A stretch of DNA of 64,000 bases from Ptychodera flava. Its lineage: Eukaryota > Hemichordata > Enteropneusta > Ptychoderidae. The stretch spans positions 28,452,151 to 28,516,150 of the forward strand of contig NC_091940.1 in NCBI RefSeq assembly GCF_041260155.1, written 5' to 3'. Made by a program: the position numbers and the translations under genes. The notes below the pieces were generated by a model. That model made no database searches. It had not been told where the DNA came from and was given only the letters and a program-made list of their open reading frames with translations. This document shows, piece after piece, positions 14,986-28,385 of this stretch; position 1 is the stretch's first letter; each line of letters opens with the position of its first letter.

Positions 14986-17900
14986 GTATAAATGGTTGCA
15001 CCTCATATATTCGCATAGTATACATTTTGTATATTAACATATATAATATAGTGATACTTACACTATAATCGTACACTGTCTGATTATACCTAAATATGTC
15101 ACAGACAATATTGCTATTTGATCAGAAGTGAACGTTTGTAGCAGGCATGTACATACCTGACAACTACCAAATCTTTGCTCGTTTGTACATTTATATTTAT
15201 CTAGAATTTTTAGTCGTGTGATGAAACTGAAGGAACAAAATATGTACAACTTGAATTGGAAATATACGAAATTAGGGAATGATTGTAGCAATATCCTTAT
15301 TTAGCTGGTCGATGTGCAAGTCGAACCATGTCAATGCCACGAGAATATGGTTTTAAGAACTTTGAAAACAGTAAATACATTCAAAATCAAAAGTCAAAAT
15401 GCAAAGTGATTAGGGTAGCAAATCAACAGTCAAATATATGAATCATCGTTCACATTCAGAGGTTCAATAGCAAGATGACCATTAATCGGTTTTCAATGGT
15501 TGTTCCTTTTTTATGTCGTTAAAACATATAGCTATATAATCACAGAGTTACCAACGCTGATGAGGCTTCAATTAAAAGCTTTAGGATGTGTTGACGTATG
15601 GCTGATAACAACCTCTGCTTTGTTTTGCTTGTGTCTTAATGAGGCACTCGGGTATGTTTGCCTCTGCTGCATTGGTTGCCGCTGAAAACTGATTTATATG
15701 TAGTAATGAATGTGAAGTTAGTTGATCTTGGATATCCCTGGTTACAGATTGGCATGTCAAGAAGTGACCCCGAACAAATTTGAATGAAGGAAAGTGCCAG
15801 GTCTCCGGTGAATATTGCAATGTTTATTAAGCTACAACTGCTTTAGTTAGGGGGATGGTACAACCACGATGAAAGGGATTCATCATAGCCACAGTCATTC
15901 TAATTTTTGTTATGTTGTCGCCTTTGGCAATGTTGTTATACCAACAGTGTTTTTTTCATGGATGTAAGTTGGTGATCTTAGGACTGGTGAGGTAAATTAA
16001 ATTCCACTAACGGGAAAGAAGGCCAGGATGCCGGTGAGGGCTTCCAATAATATGCACTCGTCTTGATGACAGACTAGCGGGTGTGTCACTAGTGTGTCAT
16101 TCAGCTTTTTATGGATTGTGATTGGTAGTTGCTGCCGGGCCACGTCTTGGTTGACTCTTTGTGCCCTGCATGGTAAGAGAGAATAACTCATCTGAACGTA
16201 ACATGTAGTGAAATTCAGCCACAATATTGAGTCAAGTGGTTCGAGCAAGATACACCTTCAATGAATGGGATAATACCCACTCTGCCAGATGGACTACGAA
16301 TTGGATGGCATTTTTTGTGTCAACAGTAGCGGAGTCAGTCCATGTGCATGGCAGAAAATTAAGATAGTGATTGGTAGTTTTTTTTGGCGGTGCCTGCTAC
16401 ATTCTTACTGCGCTCAGTGTTTTGTTTATTTTCCGCTAAGATTCCGATTAATTTTGTTCTTGATAAATGACATTTTTGATATAGGCGTCTTGTAGTCTTG
16501 ACTGTGTTACACATCTGCTCCGGAACTGCACTATCTGTTAGCAAGAGAGGAAGTCAGCAATGATGTTATTAACACCATATAGAGGTTAGGCGTCTGTCAT
16601 GGATGAACATGCATAGGACCAGGTGCATTACGTGCAATTGGAGGTGCCTGTTTTCCATATTTGTAGAAGTGTCCGATTGTCAGTATGGAATAAATCTGAT
16701 GGACATCCAATTAACGCTCACTATTTAGACAAGATAGTAGGTTAGGGTGCATTTTTTTCCCAACAATGGAGTAGGTGTCATGTTGTGATATGAAGTCTGA
16801 CCTCTTGAGGAAACTCGATGCCTTCTGTAGTATTTGTCGTAGCCAAGTGTTGCAGCTGCATCAGTAAACAGTTCCAAAGATATTCAAAGAAGGATGATGT
16901 ACCATTAAATGTTGGAAAGCATTCACACTGCAACTCTATATGAAGGTGGAATTCATCAGATAACGAAATAACGAGTTGTCGTTTACCGCAGTTGTACTCA
17001 GGTCGATCATTCTTCTGAGAATGTCTTTGGCAGAAGAATAAATGTACCAATGAGGGATAATAGTTCAAGTTTGGAGCAACTATTAGTTTAGTAGGTGAGT
17101 TAAATTACATTCAGAGAAATCAAGTTCGGCACCTAAGAAGGTTATTATAATTATGGGACCTTCAGTTTGTTTCATTTTGCTACATTGACTTGCAAAATAT
17201 TGCATGTTTTAAGCTTGACGCGTTGTTTGGCAGAAAGTGTTTGGTGATCCGACGGTCAAATGGTTATTGAGGCAATATTGATCTTATGTTTGGCACATTG
17301 ACAAACTATCGAATGTATAGCATTGCTACCTGGTTGAACAGAAAAAGAGCAATGTATAGGCCAAATAGGAGCATCTAATAGAAGAAGTAATTGCCGTCCA
17401 AGTAGAAACCAAGCAAGTACAAGTGTGTCTTCCCAAGACATATTAAGAAAAAAATGATGAAAATAGGAAAGAGCGTACAAGGACCTGTTCACTGTTCTGA
17501 CATGCGCATTGTCGATTGATAGGCATATGGCCTGGTGGGGAAAACGATATGCCCCATAGGGAGCCAAGGCAAACCAAAAATCTAGTCAGGTTTCAGTCTC
17601 GTTGATTTCATTTTATTTGACTGTGCTGTGAACATAGCAAAGGATGGATTTCAGGATCAAACGAGATCTGAGTTTTTGGATACATGCTTGCACTTTGTCT
17701 CAAAGGATCGGGATGAAGGTCCTCTAATTCGGTAAACTTACCTTACCCTGCCTGGCTCACCAGCTCGTTCAAACTCTGTTCGAATGTCATCATGGGGAGG
17801 AAACATTCTACTGGTGGTATGGTCGCTGGTGCTGATGTATTTGGCAGCCCATTGTTTGCAGGTATTGGTTTCTGCTTTGGGTATCTACCATAATGGCTGC

Positions 17901-20900
17901 AGAGTTTGTTTTTAGTTGTTCAGGCAGAAAGCCTCTTTCATTAATGGAAAATAGCAGCTAAGATTCATGTAGTTTTATAGTTGTTGACTTGGAGCATATT
18001 AAGGGTCAGCTTGTTGTCAGGCTATTCGAATGAGATCCCTCAAGTAACCTTGGCAAGGATCTCTCGTGATGAGGAACTAGTGACATCGGTACCACCTTTC
18101 GGGGTGCTGCTAGCAGTGGACGTGTGTCTATTTTATCCAGGTATGGTAGAAGCAAAGTGCAGTTAGCGTACACCAAGTGACGTTAAGCAGGTACCAAAAG
18201 AACGGAAGTGAAATCTGAAGAAAATGACATGTTTATAAGCTGCTATATCTTAAGTAATAGGTCAATGCAACATTTAGGGCGAAAGAATAGTGAGCAATTT
18301 TGTTGCCAGAAATGTTGCTAAAAAGGTCAGGACGCGATGTTAAGACAAAGGAAGGACTACTGAGTTGTTTGTTGACAGAAAGTTTGATGTAGCAGGTCCG
18401 TAAGTCCCTGGATTGAGGCAACGAACAAAAGAGGGAAATCGAAGCGAAACAAAGAATGGGCATGACCAATAATGTACAACTGTCTTTGAAATATTAAGCC
18501 AATTATAAATTATTTCATAGTTGTGTAACCGACTAACGTAATACAAAATACTTCAAAAGTTATCTTAGGCCTTAGACTTTTTTCATAATACTCTGTTTTT
18601 ACCTAGCCTCTTTCTTTTTTATGATTATTGATTTGCCATTGTTAATGTTTTGTTACATGGACATCAACCGGTGGATGATATACTGTTAGCTTGCAACCGG
18701 CCATAGATTAGGTTTAAGGCCTTATCAGAATTAGCATGCATTATTACACGTCTTGGTAATTGCATTGAGCCCTGGAGAATGTACCCGTGGTGATTGTGTC
18801 CCCATAGGGTCAGGTGTTATAATTGAGGAGATGCTAAAAGATAGTGCGTTTCACCTAGGTACCACAACTCAGCGTTTGAGACGGATATATTTTACGTACA
18901 AAACAAACGTCTAGACAGAGCGGCTGCCCCATGCCCCATGCTGGTTTACTGTAATTAATCGATAAGTCGATGGCTTTAAAATGTGTAGTGATACCCAAGC
19001 TTATACCACTCCAGGTCATGTGACCTATTGTTCTTGCCATCCATTTATCCCCGAAAACACGACTGACACCTATTGTTCTTATGCAAAATAAGTAATCAGT
19101 CATACTTTTATTCATATGTAAATAAGTAATCACCACACTTTAATGAAAGAAAATCATTATTATATCAATAAAAGTGCAGTGATTACTTATTTAAATATGA
19201 AAAAAAGTATGACTGATTACTAATTTGCAAGAGAACAATAGGTCAAGTCGAGATGTCTAAAGCATCCACACACATTCAATAACAAAATGAAGACAATTTG
19301 TTCAACTGATGTGTTATAGCATCATATTTTATAATTCAGTTTTAACTTTCTTTGGACCATGCTCAAAGTAAGCAACATAATTTGTTGATGAAGACTGTCC
19401 ATCTTTAGATTCGGCGTCTTCTTGGGTTGGACAGATCTTGTCTGTTTTGTTTCATTGTTTTGTCGTAACTTGAGAAACTGGTTTACTTACAGATTCCTCT
19501 GATTTAACACTAGATGGAGGGTGGTAGTAATATATTCGACATGCTTTTGTTGTGCAGTAGACATACATTTGAGGCGCGTAAACTGTCATCTGATCTGTGA
19601 CCTGTTTGTTCTTTGATAAGCTGCTCATCGAATCCCTGATGGTACAGAGATGTTGCCGCATTCACCTGAAATTATCAAACACAAGACATATGTGACAAAT
19701 ATCATGGAAATAAGTATAGCCTTTTTGTAACGTTTGTCGAATAGTCGAAAGAAATTCTGTGATACTGCCGCACACACAAAATATTGTTGTCAATGAATTT
19801 AATTTGTGTATTAGGGTATAATTCTACATATTTTGTTAAAAATACAACTAATGCTAAAGTGTTTTTTATACCGAGAAAGACATTATCAGTATGCTTGATT
19901 TCCTCATTGACAACATATTTGTTGAATTTGGAGGACACATTTTCCAACAGTGTATAGGAATTCCCATGGGCACTAACTGTGCTCCCTTACTTGCCGACTT
20001 ATTTCTGTTCTCATACGAGGCAGAATTTATCCAGAACCTTATCAAGCAGAAAAAGGTCTCTGTAGCTCGTACTTTCAACCTAACATTTAGATACATAGAC
20101 GATGTTATTTCATTGAATAACTCTGAATTCAGTAAATATCTCGCTATGATTTATCCTCCAGAATTGGAGATTAAAGAAACTACAGAAACGGCCTCTTCTG
20201 CTTCATATCTGGACATTTTACTTGAATTTGACTCCAATGGTCACCTTTCTACTAGGCTATATGACAAGAGAGATGATTTCAACTTTAGTATAATTAATTT
20301 TCCACACCTCATCAGTAATATTCCACTCTCACCTGCTTATGGGGTATACATTTCCCAGCTTATACGATATGCAAGAGCATGCAGTTCATATGGTGATTTT
20401 GTAGAGAGACATGGCTATCTCTCTTTCAAACTGTTAAATCAAGGTTACACCAGAGCAAGACTTGTCTCTACATTCAAACGCTTTTTTGGCAGGTATCGCA
20501 AGCTGGTAGATAAATACAATATCTCTCTTCGACAAATGATCACTGATGGCATCGGTGACATTGGGCCTTAGTTAGTGACCACTACCTATCTGACTTACAG
20601 ATTGATATATGGCGGGTGCCACATGTGGGGCAGGATGCGCTTACTATTTTCGAAACACCTGACATCACTTCTTGGTCTTTTGGGCAGAGGTCCATTTATC
20701 TTTCTTTCATGAATTTTACTTTGTTTGTACCGTCTATTTACTGTCTGTTCTGTGCTGTTTTGTGTCTGTGTTACAACTATTGTCTTACAATTTTGACCTA
20801 GTGTTATTGGATTATGGATTGGTATGATTGCGATTATTTTTATAACTTTACAGAATTTGTTTGGTGTATAAATATTTTAGTAAAAGAATAAATTACCTTG

Positions 20901-23900
20901 CCAGAATATCCAGTGTGCTGGCAGTCTGGCCAAGCCATCTTGCACATTTGCTTTGTGTAAAGACGTATATTTTCTGGCAGGAGAACTTGATTATCCCTTG
21001 GCAAGGGTCATCAATAGTACAATCCTGTCCGGTGTTATCATCGCCAAGTACTTTTTTATAAGTTGAAGTACACATCTTGGATTTTATGCGCTCCGTAGTA
21101 CCGGCTGCTCTTATAGGGCAGTTTGCCCGTGTAAAATCCACTTTGGTTGTTTTACACGGCCGTTCATGGAACTCTAGGAAGTCTCTTGGGTCATCAGATC
21201 AGACAAGTTGACAAGGTCCATCTTGACCAGTCGAAAACACGAAAATGGTATTGAAAGCCTGATGCATCCACGAGGCAATCACATTGCATCTACAGATTGA
21301 ATTCCTTCTCGCTAGCCAATAGCCAACAAGATAGAGTAAGGCAAGCCATTTTATTTAACCAATCAGACTAAAATAGTTTCCTTCTACACATGTGCATTAT
21401 ACCACTCTGTAGCCCTTATTCAAATGCAGATTTGCAGTTGACCAGAGCCCTTGTCCTACTTGTCTGGGGTAGGTCATTCTCCCAAACTCGCATGCCAGGT
21501 GCATAATGACCTCTGTGAACCTTTCGACGTACAATGGGTCACTCCATTCCATTGTGGGTATTCAAATAAAAAGTAGACGATTTATTGACAGTAATTTTCA
21601 AATTTTAGAGAAGATTGGCCTCTTTTTCGTGGTATAAGTCGTTAATCGCACCTCGTAGGTGAGCTGTTACAGTTGTAATCACCACACTTATGGTCAGGAA
21701 CTTGTAAACATCACTCGGCCTTCGGCCTCGTGCAATTAACTATACTAATCGCTTGCTTTATACGTTAAATGTGTCCGTCTCATACGCTGAGTTGCGGTAC
21801 CTAGGTGAAACGCACTGTAAGCCAAAGCTTGGTCTGGGCCAGGGCCGGCGCAGTTTACATAGCATTTGGTCTTACGAAGACGACACTGAGAAGCATATTA
21901 ACCATAACATGAATAACTGTTGGGCTGACCCTGATATCAGAGTGTATAACACACCTGAAATTGCTATCACTAGCCAGGAATTGTCTGTTGTGTTCCAATA
22001 ACTTTACGCGTTCATTGTTTCTTCAAAAATGTTGCAACGGGCTTTCATTCCTTGGATTGATGCATTCACAAGTTTTAGGTGAAGATTACCTCAAATTCAC
22101 TGAGCATGTCTCGATTTTTGAGCAATGTTCAGCAGCAGTCATTGTACTGCTAGTTCACAACTGCTGAAAAAAATACTTACTTTAAAGCCAATGAGACTGA
22201 GTAGAAAAGACAAAAACATATAGCAGAAATAAGAGGACAGAAGATTACATACCCGAAATGTTCGTGTAAGTGACATCGGAATAAACAGCTCCAAACTCAT
22301 CATGAAGTTGACATTCGTACTTGCCTGTATAGTTACCCCAAAGATGTCTAACCATTATTTTTGACATGTTGCTGAAAAAGATAATACCATAATATAAAAT
22401 TGCCAAATTAAATTTATTAGAAATGTGAACAGACTTAAAACAAAATCTTCACTTGTAATCCAAGAAGCTCTGATGACATTAGCATTACGAAATGATAACT
22501 CATCAAGCAGACATCACTAAGACAGAGAAAATAGAAATTCATGTAATCCATGTGCTTGATGAGCGAAGGGACTGTACGGATGGGTGAAATGGATTTTGTA
22601 TTTATTGATTCAGAGAAACAAAAGACACAGTGATAATATTTGTTGAAATAAAAGAAGCTGGCAATCGTTGAAAGGGAAAATATGCATATTCTTTATTTCC
22701 ACCTACAGAACAAGTGGAAGTCGGGCGATTTTGTGGCCTTGAAGGATACAGCAGCTCTCGATATACTTTGTGTCGATAACCGATGACTATACTTGTCAGA
22801 TAAAAAACCCAGCAAACATTTGCAAGAGTTTCTTTCTGAGTGATGATATTTGTTTGGGCAAGTTCGACTACTTTTTCAGTTAACTTCAATTGTGATGGGT
22901 CATCAACATCTCTCATCTAGATCCTTCCCAAAATAGTAGCATGAGCCATTGTTAATCAATGACATGCAAAAGCCGTTTCCTCATTTTGTCACTTGAAAGC
23001 GTCGACATTAGTATTCTTCTTAGTCCAAATAGATGATCAAAGTATTATTTTTTTATTGAGACTAGCACGATATGTATGCATCTCTATAGATATGGACACT
23101 GTTCCTTAGCTGTCACTTAACTATTTTTATTTCAGATTATACCTATTTTCTACTCCCGCAACAAAGATGACGTTATTATCACTTGAGTCGAGCAATTTGT
23201 CATTCAGGAACCACTTGAAGTATGTATTCATTCTCTTGTCCATTTGGAATGCTCGGCACAATATGAAGAAAAGTCCACCATAATCAGACAAGACAGGTTT
23301 TGGTGCCAACTTCACAGAACGATGAACTGAAAATAATGGAAGTGACATCTCTCAATGAATAAAATCGTGCCCTTTACTGTAATAAAGGAAGATTTAACCA
23401 TGACAGAAACGGTATATCAACAGCAGCCGACAATTGACCCTCCAATTTCCAAACATAGACTAATAATTTGAGGTGAGTAATATGCATTTCAGTGTACCTT
23501 TGTAATATTCAGAGGTTATAACCCCATGTCGTCTGCTCTTGTGACATATCAGCAAGAGTGTCATTTGTGCTGCATTAGACACGAGGTGAAATGGAGTTTC
23601 TGTCGGAACACAAAGGACACTAATGCTTATACGATGCAAGGAATACACGGTATTCGGTAAAAACTCATCTATACTCGTGCCAAGAATTATACAAATGATC
23701 AGAAAAATTATTTTTATCTACTTTTATTCCATCACGCGCATAAATATGGATATATTTGATATGTAAAGATACTTCATCTACAAAGTAAACGGCGTCTTTC
23801 TGTAGATGTCACACCAAGCACAACAATCTCGATGAATACAATAAGAACATATAACGAGACTAAAAACGTTACTCAGGAAGAACATTTTATGATGCAATAT

Positions 23901-26900
23901 GTTAATACAATCGTAATAAATGAAAAAATCCTCTGCTCAAAACTATCTCAGCTTTGACTTCTCCGATCGTGATATGGACATGGCTTTAGGTTAAACGTAT
24001 ATTTTACTATATGTACAGCAAACTTTTTAGTTCACGCATAAAATTATGTATAGCATTGTTCATACTGGTCGACGGAGAGAGGCGCGGGAAACGAGAAGAC
24101 AGACATGTTTGGCGGATATTTGCAGATCCTAAAATGCACAAGACATTTTCTTACACTTATTATACAGTAAATATAAGAAACATTTTCACAAAACGAAACC
24201 ATTATGATAGCATTAGGTTGACTAAAGCTGCCTATATTGTTTTTCAAGCGCAAAAAAAAACCGATTAATAGAGTGACTTTATTCATTCATCCACACTTAC
24301 AACACCGACAAGAATGTACTATCCGTATTGTGAAGTGACTTTGAGCACCCACCTACATCACATGCCACTCCCTTCCAGCCCGGTGAACATTTGCATGCTC
24401 CGTTGAAAGTATGGCAGGTAGCTCCGTTCTCACATATGCAATCGTATTGACAATTGCCACCGAATTTTCCATGGGGGCAGCCTAGAAGAGAACATTCAAG
24501 GGGAAACGTGATATGTTGGACGTACGATGATAATCTTTCAATTATTTCGAATAGACGTCCATTTATTAATTATATACAATGTATGTGTTTCTAGTTATCG
24601 ATCTCATTCGCTAGAATATAGCAAAATTTAGCTGCTGACTATACGCGTTTGTTCATAGTGTTTCTACATCATGGGGGATTGAAACCCACGATGTCTTGTG
24701 ACACAAAGTAACTTATATGTGAACAATTATTACTTGATACAAAGAGGCTATGTTTAGAATGTTAAATGCAAGTGTACCTAAAGGCTCAAGCTTTATGTCA
24801 ATCGGTCCGAAATGATCCAACCAATAACAGTGAATACCATGCACAGCTTTCTCAAAGTTTTCATAGGACATTGTCAAGAGGGTGATCTTATCTATTTCCT
24901 TGCGTGGATATGTAGATGATATGAAATCAGAAACTTCTGTTGGAAAACTGCTTACCTGAAAAATATCAGTAAACAGAGTTGAAATCATTTCCGTTGGACC
25001 AACTACAATTTTTTTCAACGTCGTTATTACGGAACTGTTTTGTTGGTACCTCTAACTCAACCGAAAGGTAAGCTCTGCAAGTTGAAAGAATTGTCCCCGA
25101 GCCTGTCTTTCGCCCAACTAAGCGATGTATCCATTGCTTCGAGAGAGTTTGTGTGCGATGTGTGATAGGTTGGTGTACGAGTGTGAGTGCTTCATTAACT
25201 CTACAGCGTGTTAAGGGGTCGCAGTCAGAAAAATTACAACTTAGGGTGGGGATTTGCTCGAGCGGTTTTGACTGTGATGTATTCGCTAGGTGACTTGGTG
25301 CCGTACGTTTTAAGTTCGAATCCGATCGAAAATATGCTCGATGCTATCATTGTTACGTGCGACGCTATGAGGTTCAGCGGCAAAATGTTCACAATGGCAC
25401 CGACGGGTCAACTTTCGTACGATAATTGATCACACGAAAGCAAGACATTTGTAGCTTCTTTGTTTTACAGCGTCACTAGTTATTACTCCTTTCAATTTAA
25501 GCAATAACCCCTTGCAGCATGGTGATATACACGAGATTTTGGTACAATGCGCGACATATAGCACGAGCCGATAGGCGAGTGCTATATGGAGCTAATTGTA
25601 CCAAAATCGAGTGTATACAAGACTGCGACGGGGGTTATTGTTATTTTATTATATCAACTTATGTGTCTTTCTTGTCTTACTTGGGTATTTTCGTAACTTT
25701 AAATCCCAAATGCAGAAGACGGGTGTATGAGAGATCAAGCGTCGGAAATTAAGCGCCCGAGACCGAGCGTTTTTATATAAAGTTTGAATTACGTTGACAA
25801 CAGACGCACACAGTATCCTACGATAACATACGCGTTACGTTCATCAACATTGCATTTTATTCACATGCAACGCGACTTGCGACCTGCTGCAGACACAGAA
25901 AATGGGTCAAGAGTTCAAATCACAATAAAAAAGTAACATGTTTTCGTAAATTTACACAAGAACAATAGTTCCGGCTGTTTTGGCATACTAAAATACATTT
26001 GTCTCATTTTGTACCGATGCGTCGCCCATTGCAACTTTCAGTCTTGGTACAATGAGGTTACAGGCGCTTTTTCAGAATGATGGATAATTTGGACGTTATT
26101 GTACCAGTAAACAAGCAGTTTTGAAATAATCCAGAATTGGAATGACAGCAACTGTGATCAACAGTTTTGCAGAGTGTGCTGCCCGATCAGCAAGAGCTGG
26201 ACGCTGACACCGCTTGTTGCATTTGATGTCAACTTTCGTCGCTGAAACTGACATACCGTTACTCTAAGGAAGTGTCAATTTATTTGTGTATGAACGAATG
26301 ATAATACTAGCTTTATTTTAAAGAGCTGTGAGTCGCGTCTGGACTTCAGCTGAATCAAGCAAAAATGCACGGTGCGCCGTTGCCCTAATGCAATCATTTG
26401 TGTAATTCAAACCCAAATGTGCTGCTTCAAAGGTGTCTTTCGTCATTGAACCCAACTTATTTTCACCAAGAGGTGAATTACAGACCCATACTTCTATCAG
26501 TGTCTCGAAATTCGGACTTCGGTCTTTGAAACAAAGCGGACTCTTTTTGGTTAAGTTAAGATCGGTACGTTCAAATGCACCGACGGGCAATTTTCGGAAA
26601 TGCTAGTTTAGGGGTCCGTTTTAACACTGCTACAACAGTATTTTAGCACAGGTGGAATGAGCTCTCATCCAATCAGAATGGCGCATGGTAGCATGATATA
26701 ATATAATTACAATTTTTGAATCTTAAATTTTCAACTCAACTTTCCAAGATCAAACGGTCAATGGTTTGTGAAAACAGCAACAGAGCAATGAAAATTGTTA
26801 TAGTCAACGTTGGTTATTTTAAGTATTTCTATAGAAATACTTGAAATAATCCACAAATCCAGTACTTTGTATTTAACCTGGTATTTATTGTTTTAAGGTG

Positions 26901-28327
26901 TTAATCCTTCCAGAAGACAACAGGGGATATAGGATACATGAAAAATGTATTGATAATTTACAGTGGGTTCTTTGATCAAATTTCATCACTAGTGATAAAA
27001 CAATGTACGTACATTATACAATTCACAGCCATATACGAATTCAAACTTTCCGAAGGTTTTGGTGGTGCACGAAATGACAACATCCTTGCACTCTTGTACG
27101 TTCAATTTCCCATACATATATGATCTATCTCCGATATAAAACGTCAAAGCACCTGTTGAATATACAATGTGAATTGTAAAGTAATCCAATATGTAAAATC
27201 ATGTAATTATCAAATGGATAATTATTAAAGCCAAAAGGGAAATACAGCAGTCGTCAACGCCATTGAATATCAGCGATTGTTTTCACTTTCAACATATACT
27301 TTGATATTAAAGAAAAACATTGTGCACAACAGCATATTAATGGTAGCAATGTTACCCACTATTAATTAACAGTTTGCAACAAGGTTGGAAGCTGAAAAAT
27401 TGTTGTTTATACATTTTTCAGGTTACTTAATTCATCAAAATAAGAGACAGACATGACAGGGAATTCCGAAATATACTTACATTTTTCATTATTAAGACGC
27501 AGTGCGATCAAAGAATGAAGGTTCGGTGGACTCGGCCCCATGACTTCTTTCAAACTACCAAATGAGCTGCTACCCTTAATAGGTGGGGACTAGTCAATAC
27601 GAACAGTAACCAACAATCACCAAAACAACAATAAAAATAACAACAACAACAACAATTACAAGAACAAGAACAAAGCTAACAAATAACAACAACAACAATA
27701 ATAATAATAATTATAATAATAATTGTAATGGAGGACACACTATATAAATTATAGCGAATTGATATAAAAGAAGTATTTTTAAAATCGTGTTTTCGACTTG
27801 TGTCATTAAATATGTTTTTTGTCATCATTGAGTTGTTTATTGTGATGTTGGCCTCACTATTCAATTTACTTTCATTGCCAACATCGTCAAAGCATAGAAT
27901 ATGCTATCCTATGCTTTGACGGAAATCGTTAATATGTAAAAAAAAGATGATTTAACTTACGAATTCTTCATGTATGCCTTTCTCCCTTTCCTGCCACGAA
28001 CATGTTTCATTGAAGTATGGGGGCCAGTCAACAACGTCATCAATGGTTATTGTTACATTGTAGCAAAAACCTACTGCAATATCAGCAGTGTTTGTTCCCT
28101 GCATCGTTCAAACATACCACAAGAATGATGGCTCTTTGGTTGTGCATTTCAGCTTATAGATACACATAGCTGTATCTCTGTACGTCTTTATATATGTACG
28201 TTTGTGTTTCTATGTATGTATGTATGTATGTATGTACGTTTGTGTTTCTATGTATGTATGTATGTATGTATGTATGTATGTATGGACGTATCTATGGACG
28301 TATGTGTGGACGTATATAAATATATAT

Positions 28328-28385
<58 letters not shown>

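Larger units (their letters stand above)
18843..21816. mobile_element. Inverted-repeat element carrying a Penelope-type RT fragment
   Basis: The ends are inverted copies of about 55 bp: AGTGCGTTTCACCTAGGTAC on the left, GTACCTAGGTGAAACGCACT on the right, with CTCAGCGTTTGAGACGGA against TCCGTCTCATACGCTGAG further in. No clear target duplication is seen. It contains a hairpin (19068-19243) and an RT fragment (19891-20571). Penelope-like elements are known to have inverted terminal repeats, so ends and RT may belong together; a foldback DNA element that captured an RT piece is the alternative. Confidence 0.6.
14762..22252. other. Intron 11 of RTK copy A (7.5 kb)
   Basis: Holds the microsatellites near 14.9 kb, then 15.3-18.8 kb of unassigned sequence with three short minus-strand open stretches (15997-16248, 16778-17068, 17256-17567) that I cannot match to a family, then the inverted-repeat element at 18.8-21.8 kb. 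Copy B's equivalent intron is only 567 bp, so almost all of this is later insertion. Confidence 0.7.
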
